Shown one piece after another: positions 6,704 to 15,200 of a DNA stretch of 21,617 bases. The position numbers were made by a program, and so were the translations under genes. The stretch is from an uncultured Verrucomicrobiota bacterium (GTDB lineage Bacteria > Verrucomicrobiota > Kiritimatiellia > RFP12 > UBA1067): positions 1 through 21,617 of the forward strand of contig CAMPAA010000023.1 of NCBI GenBank assembly GCA_946631345.1. The letters run 5' to 3'. Numbering within the stretch: the first letter of the stretch is position 1; each line of letters begins with the position of its first letter. A model generated the notes under the pieces. The model saw only the letters and a list, made by a program, of their open reading frames with translations. It searched no databases and was not told where the DNA came from.

Positions 6704-7874
6704 TGACGCTCCGGCGTCCGCGACCGCCAGCACCGACCCCATCGAAGCCAAATGCGCTCAAAGTCCTTTCGGCAGACCATCCGCGCCCCCCGAAAAGTAC
6801 GGCTACGCGCGATTCAGGCATGGACGCCGCCGGCACGCGGCACACGAAATCCACTCCATCCACGGCGAAGCTCCACTTGCCACTCTGCACCGCCTGGCCC
6901 TGTCCTGCTGCGGACGATCCTCCGTCCACAACTGCGGCAAGCCGCGCAACCCCATCCTTCCCCCACGCCTCGGCCACGGCCCGGCTCGGAAGCGGCACGC
7001 GATCCTCCGGCGGGATGCTCAACGCCTCGGCGGAACCGGCGGGCCAGTACGTACCGTCGGGGTCATCCCCCACAAACGGTGCATCCGGCATTGCGCCGTC
7101 AAATGGTAGGGCGGCATGCCCCCATGCCGCCGCATTCCCCAGATCGCCACGGTTCACGGCATCGTAGTGCGTGAGGAACGCCCGCGCAAGCGCGAGCGAT
7201 CCCGGCGGCACGTCATGCGGATGGTTCGGGAACGACTTCCAGACCACGGACTGCCCGACGGCGCGCGCCCGCGCCACGAAATTACGGCTCAGGATGTCGC
7301 GCGCCGTGTCGGCGTCGCCGCACGTCACGAGGCCGGGCGTGTTGCGCATCTTCATGGAGGGCGTGTGGAACACGCCGCAGGCGTGGCTCACCCACGCGCG
7401 GCAGAGGTCGGGCCGCCACGCGGCAAAGAGGTTTGCCGCCTGGCTCCCGGCGGAGTAGCCGTAGTAGAGCAGGTGCTCCGTGTCGATGTCGTAGGACTTG
7501 CGTATCTCGGCAAGCGCCGAAAGGAGCGCCTTGCCGGACCACGCCGCCGGATCCCAGTAGCGGTCGTCCTTGAATCCCGGCGCGACAAGGAATACGCCGT
7601 ACTTGTCGGCCCAGTTTGCCCAGCCTAATACGTTGGAAACCTCATTGCTGCCGCCGCAGTTGCGTCCTCCGAAGATGACAAGCGTCCGCCAACGCCGCCC
7701 CGGCACCCTCTGGTAGTCGCACGGCACGCGGTACCAGATGGACGGATTCGGATTGCCCTTCGCCCTCGTCCGCACCGTTACGCGCGTGACTTCGCCCGTT
7801 GAGGCGGAAGAATGCGATATGCAGACGAAACACCAGGCAATGCTGACAAACCCGATTATCGACCATGTGTACAA
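6588..7874 (-). CDS. Secreted alpha/beta hydrolase, PHB-depolymerase/feruloyl-esterase-like
   Basis: The protein starts with a signal peptide (about 1-26, ending SSAS). A hydrolase fold follows: LVIFGGRNCGG (65-75), the nucleophile elbow GYSAG with S141, a candidate acid D187 (CGDAD), and a histidine in NHPHD (H218 or H220). This layout fits secreted esterases of the polyhydroxybutyrate depolymerase/acetylxylan-feruloyl esterase group; the substrate is unknown. The start is TTG at 7874, with GGAGG 7 nt upstream inside the end of the preceding gene and a 19-bp overlap, so translation is probably coupled; nearby ATGs are out of frame. Residues after about 375 are Gly/Cys-rich and atypical, and overlap the next gene, so the true C-terminus may be frameshifted. 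Confidence 0.8.
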   Translation of the reverse strand: MYTWSIIGFVSIAWCFVCISHSSASTGEVTRVTVRTRAKGNPNPSIWYRVPCDYQRVPGRRWRTLVIFGGRNCGGSNEVSNVLGWANWADKYGVFLVAPGFKDDRYWDPAAWSGKALLSALAEIRKSYDIDTEHLLYYGYSAGSQAANLFAAWRPDLCRAWVSHACGVFHTPSMKMRNTPGLVTCGDADTARDILSRNFVARARAVGQSVVWKSFPNHPHDVPPGSLALARAFLTHYDAVNRGDLGNAAAWGHAALPFDGAMPDAPFVGDDPDGTYWPAGSAEALSIPPEDRVPLPSRAVAEAWGKDGVARLAAVVDGGSSAAGQGQAVQSGKWSFAVDGVDFVCRVPAASMPESRVAVLFGGRGWSAERTLSAFGFDGVGAGGRGRRSVNGGTENWRTCGAASVCACMCAGASGDTAVRSCLRRAEG

Positions 7875-8377
7875 TGAACATCCTCCGAGTCAGTACTGTT
7901 CCGTTTTAGTCGTTTCTTCAAATCCTTTAGTGCCTGTTCAAATAAGATCTTTCCGTCATTGGTATAAACACCCATAGCCGTTGGTGCATCAATTGACAAG
8001 CCGCAATATCCCAACATGTTGCTGCCGCAATTCTTGCCCTTTACGACACGCCGTTCCATAAGATCAAGATAAAGGGATCGATCATCATCCCGAGAATGAA
8101 TGTACAAACCTTGTTCACAAAACGTCAAATCCAGTCGTCCTTCCGCTACCACGCCGAACTTGTCCCATATTAAGCGCGAGAAACGATCTGAACAATATTG
8201 CCACTTTAGTCCCGGAACAATCTCCACTGTCCGCCTGTAGAACCGGAAACAGCCCGTAAACCCACAGACACCCGTTACAATGGCAATGCCCAAAGCGGCC
8301 ACCAATGCTCCGTATCGCATTTTTGCGCGTGTAGCCACGGCTGAAATGTGTCTGGTGCTACGCATAAGACCGCTCAT
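7856..8377 (-). CDS. Membrane-anchored hypothetical protein
   Basis: This 173-aa protein is not recognised. It has a basic N-terminus, one hydrophobic segment (about 22-42, GALVAALGIAIVTGVCGF) and a soluble domain containing GLYIHSRDDDRSLYLDLM and a basic helix KDLKKRLKR near the end. The Cys in GFTGC could be lipidated, though the segment is long for a lipobox. The ATG at 8377 follows GAGGTG. It is the first gene after the promoter at 8398-8426 and overlaps the hydrolase start by 19 bp, so the two form an operon. A small membrane-tethered protein beside an Rhs island could be an immunity-type protein, but nothing in the sequence proves that. Confidence 0.65.
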   Translation of the reverse strand: MSGLMRSTRHISAVATRAKMRYGALVAALGIAIVTGVCGFTGCFRFYRRTVEIVPGLKWQYCSDRFSRLIWDKFGVVAEGRLDLTFCEQGLYIHSRDDDRSLYLDLMERRVVKGKNCGSNMLGYCGLSIDAPTAMGVYTNDGKILFEQALKDLKKRLKRNSTDSEDVHCTHGR

Positions 8378-8397
8378 TTTTCACCTCGATGGCGCGC

Positions 8398-8426
8398 ATG
8401 GTACCAAATGCGTGCAGGCAATGCAA
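8398..8426 (-). promoter_or_regulatory. Promoter of the 173-aa protein/hydrolase operon
   Basis: The minus strand has TTGCAT (8421-8426), a 17-bp spacer ending TTTGG, TACCAT (8398-8403) and the discriminator GCGCGCC. The ATG at 8377 follows a short leader containing GAGGTG. It matches the architecture at 18737-18765 almost base for base. Confidence 0.65.
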
Positions 8427-8434
8427 GCGGAAAG

Positions 8435-9583
8435 CTATTGGAGTTTAGTTCCATTCCTATCTCGGCAAGGTTGACCCGCAATCGAGCACAACACTTTCTT
8501 CGGGAGTTGAAATGAAATCTTTGTCTTGTTCACAGATTCCTTCCCCACCCACTTTAGAAAACGAGCGACAACATTCCCACAACTTGTCCTGTAATAGATG
8601 ACAACAGACAAGCCCCCTTTTCCATCTAACGCAACAAACGGTGATTCAAACAAATGATCGTCAGCATCCAAAAGAAAGATTTTCCCTTTCCGCAAAACGC
8701 CGCGATAAAAAACCGTTGTTGTGTAATCCATGCCGGAGGCAGGGAAAAGGGTTGTCCTAATATTCAACCGAAAACACCAGTCCGCATCAGCACACCCATC
8801 CTTGCACCAGATTTCTCCATGCCCTTCAACCTTGCCGATAAGCGTTTCCATAAACGTGAAGCCGATAGAGGAGCGATCCCAAACATCAACTGTCTCATTT
8901 GAAAAAGAACATTTCCATCCGCAGGCATCGTAAGAACCCTGACCGGACAAGACTCCGCAATCCCCTGCCAAAGAGTCGATTCGATCATTGCAGAAATCAA
9001 AGAAAGCACTCAAGCGCAAACGCCTGTCACACGATTGATTGTACATGGAACGGTATTTAATCGAATGGATACTGCTGCAATCTATGCACGAGCGGGTATT
9101 CAGAAAATGTATCCGCTGCGGCTCAAATTCATCGCGGAGAACCATATCTCTGCGAATCATGTATTGCCTTGCCAACTCTTTGCGCTTTTTATCATAGGCC
9201 AAATGTGCTTCAAGTCGCTGGAAATGGTCCAGAAGCAGTTCTTCACCCCAAAACGTATCGGTTTCGGCATCAGCCTCCATCAATAATCCTTCTGCCTCTG
9301 CAAGATGTCCCATAGCCAATTCATACTTTCCAAGATATAATTTGGCATAGCCTCGCTCATGTTTGGGCAATGAATAATCTTGGCTTATCTCTTTGAACAA
9401 CTTCAACGCCCGCAATTGTATGCGATCTTTCCAGCTATTCTCTTGATTAATGGGGTTAGGAAAACTGCTTTTCACCCAATATGCGCGGGTTGCATAAGCG
9501 GTTCGCGCTGAAATCTGTGCGCTTGCGGAAGAAAACAAGGAAGCGCATAGTGCAGCAGATAAAACATATTGGACACATTTCAT
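8435..9583 (-). CDS. Cys-rich secreted hypothetical protein with TPR-like N-terminal half
   Basis: The 382-aa product has a clear signal peptide (MKCVQYVLSAALCASLFSSASAQ, 1-23 in full). An alpha-helical region (about 45-165) has spacing like TPR/Sel1 solenoids, for example YAKLYLGKYELAMGHLAEA. The C-terminal half is beta-rich with many cysteines (CIDC, ACGWKC, WCKDGC and others), suggesting disulfides outside the cytoplasm. The family is not recognised. Its ATG overlaps the Rhs stop as ATGA, so it is translated after the Rhs tip. That position fits a partner or immunity gene of the Rhs C-terminus, but the length and export signal are unusual for immunity. Base composition is AT-rich like the rest of the island. 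Confidence 0.7.
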   Translation of the reverse strand: MKCVQYVLSAALCASLFSSASAQISARTAYATRAYWVKSSFPNPINQENSWKDRIQLRALKLFKEISQDYSLPKHERGYAKLYLGKYELAMGHLAEAEGLLMEADAETDTFWGEELLLDHFQRLEAHLAYDKKRKELARQYMIRRDMVLRDEFEPQRIHFLNTRSCIDCSSIHSIKYRSMYNQSCDRRLRLSAFFDFCNDRIDSLAGDCGVLSGQGSYDACGWKCSFSNETVDVWDRSSIGFTFMETLIGKVEGHGEIWCKDGCADADWCFRLNIRTTLFPASGMDYTTTVFYRGVLRKGKIFLLDADDHLFESPFVALDGKGGLSVVIYYRTSCGNVVARFLKWVGKESVNKTKISFQLPKKVLCSIAGQPCRDRNGTKLQ

Positions 9584-10746
9584 TCAGCAAATTCCTCAAT
9601 AAGATCAACCAACGATTTACCAGTGAAAATCAAATTGACCATAAGAGCTGTCATGTATGCAGGAACCATCGTTGGAGTATTAATGGCACTCATAGATGCC
9701 CCATGTGAAAGAAGATAACCCACCCATTCATCGTGAATAATGGATGTCTCATGCATATTAGGGATATAATCTTCAACAAAATTAAGAAATGCGCTTTCAT
9801 CAGATAACCAACTCATAAAACCATCATAGGTGTTATCATGAGAATTAAGTCCCATAACATGATTGGCACCGTCATTAAACCAAATATTCGCAAGATCAGC
9901 AGAAAAATTTGTCACACCGCTAATAAGTGATTTCAGATTGTCCCACGAAACATTCAACCGAAGTTCCACCTCATAGCCCATTGATTTCTTCGGGCGTCGT
10001 ATACCCTGCTGATCCAAAATCAGTCCGCCATGCCCATTGCCATTCTCCACCTTCGGTAAAGTAGCAACAAAATCGTTGAATGCAATACCGAAATCAAGTA
10101 CAACTTCCCAGAATGTCCCACCCATTATGTCAACACCAGCCAAAACCGCATTATTTCCATACGCCAGCTGGTTCCAGCCGTCGGGGTAGCCGAGGGGATC
10201 GGCGGTGAGCCACTTGCCGAGGCCCGCGCGGTAGTTGCGGAAGAGGAACGCATGGCCGAGGCCGTCAACGTGCGGCTTGCCGGTGAAGAGCGCATCGGCC
10301 CCAGAGGACTGCGCCCCTCCCGCGGCGTCGCCGAAAGCAGTGAGGGGCGTGGCGGTGTAGCCGCCCTCGCCTTCCACGCCGAGGGTCGTGCCGAGGATGT
10401 CGTTGAACATCACGCCGTCCTTGGATGAGAGAACCGCCGCGCCGCCGCCAGGGTGCGGCTCGTTCACGTAGGAGGTTCCGCCGCGCTTCACGAGCGCGAG
10501 TCCGTCCCAGAAGAACTCCTCGGTTTCGGGTGCCTTGGGCTTTTCGCCCTTCTTCGGCTTGGCGGCGACGTACTTCGTCGCGGAGGCGAGCTGCCCGTCA
10601 ACATGGTAGCCGTAGGTGTAGCGCGTATTTCCCTCGGTGACGGAAAGCACCTTGTCGAGGTACCCGTAGCGGTAGGTCTTCGCGCCCTCCTTCACGAGCC
10701 GCCCTGCGGCGTCGTAGGCGTACCCATGCAATAGCTTATCTACCAT
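9580..10746 (-). CDS. Orphan Rhs core tip with variable C-terminal domain
   Basis: The 388-aa product contains only the end of an Rhs/YD-repeat protein: YD repeats YAYDAAGRL (9-17), YGYLDKV (27-33) and YGYHVDGQL (45-53), then the Rhs-associated core FLFRNYRAGLGKWLTADPLG (167-186) and YGNN. A non-repeat C-terminal domain (about 210-388) of unknown function carries HDNTYDGF and IIHDEW. Full Rhs proteins exceed 1000 aa, so the shell and export region are missing. It still has its own ATG with GGGG 6 nt upstream. DNA switches from GC-rich core to AT-rich tip near 10150, and from AT-rich to GC-rich near 10730, the mosaic expected of a displaced polymorphic-toxin tip. Toxin activity is inferred. 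Confidence 0.8.
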   Translation of the reverse strand: MVDKLLHGYAYDAAGRLVKEGAKTYRYGYLDKVLSVTEGNTRYTYGYHVDGQLASATKYVAAKPKKGEKPKAPETEEFFWDGLALVKRGGTSYVNEPHPGGGAAVLSSKDGVMFNDILGTTLGVEGEGGYTATPLTAFGDAAGGAQSSGADALFTGKPHVDGLGHAFLFRNYRAGLGKWLTADPLGYPDGWNQLAYGNNAVLAGVDIMGGTFWEVVLDFGIAFNDFVATLPKVENGNGHGGLILDQQGIRRPKKSMGYEVELRLNVSWDNLKSLISGVTNFSADLANIWFNDGANHVMGLNSHDNTYDGFMSWLSDESAFLNFVEDYIPNMHETSIIHDEWVGYLLSHGASMSAINTPTMVPAYMTALMVNLIFTGKSLVDLIEEFAE

Positions 10747-11167
10747 ATGTTACCCCATAATATAATATTATTCTATTGTTCATCGCATCTGCAAAGATAG
10801 CAATCTCATTAGCAGTGGCTCTATCTGACTTAAGATTTCTCATGAACATCGACTTGCGACCATTAATATGCAGTATTTTTCTGACTCCTAACAAACGATT
10901 TCCCTTAAACGATTTCCACCCTTGATAACCTTTATCAGAATATTCGTTATTCTTGATAAGGTCGTCAAATGCCTTCTGCGAAAATTCATAGACGACATAC
11001 CAGTCTCTCTCTCGGCAAATAACTTTTCCACCATATTTTTCTATCTCAGGAAGTATCCATCCAAATTCTGCACCAACTAAATCTTTCGCTTTAAATGATA
11101 CAATGCAATAGGAAATCATCCCAATAATCAGGATAAGCGCACCCCACTTTACGGCGATTCTCATCAT
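10736..11167 (-). CDS. Small membrane-anchored hypothetical protein
   Basis: The 143-aa protein has an N-terminal hydrophobic segment (about 8-26, WGALILIIGMISYCIVSF) and a charged soluble domain of about 110 aa ending YYGVTYGR. The family is not recognised. Tandem ATGs at 11167 and 11164 follow AGGAG; either may serve. It is 62 bp after the 307-aa gene and overlaps the Rhs tip by 11 bp, so it is co-transcribed with both. Strong AT bias and the position beside an Rhs tip make it a candidate leftover immunity gene, on context only. Confidence 0.65.
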   Translation of the reverse strand: MMRIAVKWGALILIIGMISYCIVSFKAKDLVGAEFGWILPEIEKYGGKVICRERDWYVVYEFSQKAFDDLIKNNEYSDKGYQGWKSFKGNRLLGVRKILHINGRKSMFMRNLKSDRATANEIAIFADAMNNRIILYYGVTYGR

Positions 11168-11229
11168 TACTCAATACTCCTACACTGTGTTGCATAAAAA
11201 TGTTCGTTCTTCAAAACATACTCTATGGT

Positions 11230-12153
11230 TTATGGCAATATGATATCCTTAATATAGATAGTGTTATTCGTGCTAACGGGGAAAATTGTCATCGGTGCTG
11301 TTTGCTTCCATGTTTTCTCGGTTTTTTTCTCCGCAAGAGAACGATACTTTATAGCCGCCTCTCGTAAATCCTCCGTAATCAAAGATTGCTCAAATGATAA
11401 TAGCGGTGAACCTCCAAATGCATGTCGTCTACATTCAATGCCAGCGACAAGAGCCGTTCCTCTAAGCATATCACTCATAAAGTGAATTGAATTTGTATCA
11501 CACAGATGGACGGAAACCTCCTCCAACGTTGGGCCTGACAGTCCATCAACTCTCCAATATCCGTTTGTATCGGATAATCCCAACATCTGTGGGTATATAA
11601 GTCGCATATCCGAAGACTCTGCGTAAGGATATTGATTAACTCTCACATAAACCCCCTGTTCCGGCATCTTGTTCTTATTCAAACAGCGTCCGATAAGAGA
11701 AATGGTTTCACGTCGCAAATATACATTCAACTCCTTATCTTTCCATCTATCAACGGGACACACGCCTTCAAAACGAAGGTGCTTATCATCTACCAGCAGT
11801 TCTGCAACAGAATAAACCCTTAAGTTTGATGATACATCATGCACTTCAATTGAAAAGTGTCCGTTCGCATCAGTCGTTCCTTGGGCTACAGTTTTCATGT
11901 CTTTTAATGATTGAATTTCGACCTGTGCATGTGCAATATATTGTCGGGGCTGAAGTCCACTTTTTAACAAATCATTATACATCTTTTTTTTAACAAGGTT
12001 AATATGCTTGATATTTGAACGCGCATATTCCTCTACGACCTCCTTTTGCAACAATCCCACTTCAAGGATAACTCTTCCCTTAAGTGGATCACACCATCCA
12101 TTAGATGCCGCAATAATCTCACACACTGCAAGAATAACATACTTCCTTTTCAT
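11230..12153 (-). CDS. Secreted protein with carboxypeptidase-regulatory-like beta-sandwich segments
   Basis: The 307-aa protein has a signal peptide (MKRKYVILAVCEIIAASNGWC). At least two segments have the DxNGxF/Y pattern of CarboxypepD_reg/transthyretin-like beta-sandwich domains: GTTDANGHFSIEV (about 92-104) and GLSDTNGYWRVDGL (about 192-205). Between them is LNVYLRRETISLIGRCLNK. Such domains usually mediate adhesion or scaffold surface proteins; no catalytic residues are evident. The ATG at 12153 has GGGAGG 7 nt upstream. It is the first gene of the AT-rich island operon leading to the 143-aa protein and the Rhs tip. A possible weak promoter, TTGCAC then TATGTG after 16 bp, lies just upstream. 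Confidence 0.65.
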   Translation of the reverse strand: MKRKYVILAVCEIIAASNGWCDPLKGRVILEVGLLQKEVVEEYARSNIKHINLVKKKMYNDLLKSGLQPRQYIAHAQVEIQSLKDMKTVAQGTTDANGHFSIEVHDVSSNLRVYSVAELLVDDKHLRFEGVCPVDRWKDKELNVYLRRETISLIGRCLNKNKMPEQGVYVRVNQYPYAESSDMRLIYPQMLGLSDTNGYWRVDGLSGPTLEEVSVHLCDTNSIHFMSDMLRGTALVAGIECRRHAFGGSPLLSFEQSLITEDLREAAIKYRSLAEKKTEKTWKQTAPMTIFPVSTNNTIYIKDIILP

Positions 12154-12252
12154 ACAAATCCCTCCCTTATCGTTTTATTCCACATAATCCATGTTAAGAC
12201 TTGTGCAATCTGGCGGCGGCAGGGGCGCGGAATTTGAACCTCACACGGCAGC

Positions 12253-15200
12253 CTACCTTGAGAACTCCACCAAAGAGAAGGTGTGGTACGGCAAACGCAG
12301 CTTCAGCGTATTGCCGTCGAACGATTCAACCTTGGTGCCGAAATCGCCCAGCTTGAGCGGCACGCGCGAAACAGGTATCCTGCTCTTGGCCCTGCGCTCG
12401 AAGAGCTCACCGTACTCTGGATCTGGCGCCGTCATCAGGTCCACGGCCTTTGCCGGCGGCGCAACGCCGAGCTTCGCCCAGTCGAAAATGATCTCTGGCG
12501 TTTGGTCAACGTGAGGCTTGCCAAGATGCGAGACGACCGCAAGCGCCCTACCGTCCTTCACATAGCAGCTCACATACACATCCTTGGCGCATTTCACGGT
12601 GGCGGGGTTCCGCCAGTAGCCGATGAACGCGGCCTTGTCCACACCGAACCGTTCGTAGGCGCGCACGAGCTTGTCGAATATGCCGTAGTGGTTGCGCCAG
12701 GCGCATTGGATGGTGCCGTGGACGAGCGTTCCCGCGAGCGACGCACGCGTCATGCGGAATGTGTAGTCCTCCACGCCCTCGTCGCCGCCGTTCACCTTCG
12801 AAAGCTCGTCAAACGGCATGTAGGCGCTGTTGGAGATGCCGAACGGCAGGGTCGAGAGTTCGCACGCGAACATCTCAAGGCCGTAGGAATCGAGGATGTC
12901 CTTCTTGTTGTGCAGGAGAGGACTCGACGCCTGGCGAATCTGCTCGCCGTTGACGAGATGCGTGGTGAAGGAAACCGCCGGCACCTGAACGCAGTCGGTG
13001 TTGTGGATCACGGTCAGAGGTTCCTTGATCCCCGCCTCGAGCTGCACCACGGCAAGGCGACGGTAGAACTCGCGCATGCCGAGGATGGGCGTTTTGCTCC
13101 GGCAGCCGTGGTCACGGTTGGAGCACGGATGCACCACGCCGAAATCGAGATATATCCCCTTCAACTCCGGATGCCGCCGCAGAGCGTCTCGGAAGCGCCA
13201 CATGAAGAAGTCGTTCGCCTTGGTGGTTGGGCAGCAGTCGTACACGAAATGCCCCGTGTGGGAATAGTCCATCGCGACTTCGGGCTTGAACATCCATTCC
13301 GGGATGTAGGCGGCGACTTCCGGGTAGCGCACGCTCAGGTAGCGCGAGGCGGTATAGAACATGGGGCGCACGTTCCGTCCTTCACATGCGGCCAGCGCGC
13401 GCGTCATCGCGGCCTCGGTCTTGCGGCCGTCGTCCGTATCCTGGTCGCCGAAGAAACTGCCGAGGTCGCCGCCTCCCCTCGTGAAGAGATACACGGCATC
13501 GCACGTCGGACGCCGGCCAGGGCGGATCATTGGGGCCGTCCAGCTCCAGCCGACGATGTCGAAGGGATAGTTGGCGGCACGCGGCCTCACGGGCGTCGCC
13601 TGGAAACCGAACTCAAGGGTGAAAGGTCTGCCGGCCGGAAACTTCCGCGCGATATCCACGGTCACGGTGAAGCGGTCGCCAGTCTTTTCAAGCGCGTATG
13701 TCTGCTTGGCATTGGCATCCCAACCATCGCGCGTCTCGTAGAAGAACGTCCATCCTTTCTCCTCGTTGCCCGTCCAGAGGATCGGGAAATCGCCGAGGAG
13801 CTGCCTGCCCTCGGCAACCGCCATGGTGCGTTTCGCCCCCCAACCGGATCCGGAAGCGGCATGGAGGTATTTGGCGAATTCGGGTTTCAGGACATAACGC
13901 ACCTGGAGCGAGGTGTTCGGCGCATGCGGCGTGACCTTCACGTTGTTCCACTGCACGCCATCGTACTCGATCCAGCCGCGCAGCGACACATCAGCCTTTT
14001 CGTTGCCGCCCGTGGCCTCCAACGCGGCGTGGTGAGGCGCGTTGGACACAACCGCAAACGCCGTGCACTGCGCCGGCACGCCGCCCACGAGAATCTCTGG
14101 CGGCGCGGCGAACAGCTCTTCGCCCAGCGCCTCCGCACGGCTCGGCAGAAACGACTTGCGCCACCCGTACGCGCGGGCGTAAAGCGCAACCGAAAGACCA
14201 TCCCGCTCAACAGCGTTCGTCATGGGCGTGAACGGCGGCAGCACCCAGTCTTCATGGAAGTCCTGCCTCTCCCATTCGCCGATGCCGGGATAGGTGAAAT
14301 CCTTCACGGTCGCGGCCTTCCCGCCGCCGATAAGCTCCACCCGCCACTTGCCTGCGGCGTTCGACCGCGGAAACGCAAAGACCACCTCGCCTGACGCCGC
14401 CTCCTTGCGCGCCATCACCGTTCCGTCTGGAGCGACGAGGCGGAACTCGCCGGAAAGCGGCTTCTTGGGCGTCACGCGAACCTTCTCCGCAAGCAGCAGG
14501 GGCGTGACGGCGAACAGTTCAGGGTTCAGGGCATACGGCACGATTGCGCGCATCGAAATCCGTCCGTCTTCCTCAAGCACGTGCAGAAGTGCATCATACC
14601 CCGGCGCGTCTGTGCGCACGTCCACGAGATCGTTCATGGTCTCGCCCGCCGTCAGCGCACTTTCACGCGAATAGAGCGGCATCGGAGCCAGAGACCCGTC
14701 CAGACGCGCCAGCGACAGCGTGTAGCGGATCTTCGCCCTGCGAGACGCAGCAACCTCGCTCTCCTGGTGATAGGTTCCGGAGGAAGGGTCCGTCCGCTTG
14801 GATAGCCTGAATGAAGCGGCCGGCGCGAAATCCACATCAGGCCACGTGTCGGGCTCGGAATAGCCGCGGCCTGAGAGATCGAGCGAAGAGAACCCGCCGA
14901 GCGTGGAAAGGGTCCAGGTGCGCGCGAAGTTGAGCCGTGTGCGCACATCGGCTTTCGGCGGGCCGTCCAACCCCAGCGTCTTCCACGGTATGGCCGCCTC
15001 GCTCTGCCATAGGATCGAATCGTCAATCTTCATCTCTTTGGAATCCACATACTTCCACTCACCGTTCCACAGGCGCTTTCTGTCGCACGATTCCGAAGTG
15101 CCGCCCGCCGCGTTCGCCGTGAACCGGAACTGGCGACCACCGCATTCGAGCCAGAACTCGAATGATTCAGTACCCCACGCTTCTGGCTCCTGGCCATCGA

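Noticed and set aside
12200..12240. Minus-strand GGTTCAAATTCC...GCCGCCA, resembling a tRNA 3' end (possible att site at the island edge)
   Set aside because: An extra T breaks the T-stem, the distance to the terminal CCA is too long, and no 5' tRNA half exists upstream.
12283..14394. 703-codon plus-strand open frame
   Set aside because: It is a GC-driven shadow of the glycoside-hydrolase-like gene on the opposite strand, with no recognisable domains and His/Arg-rich composition.
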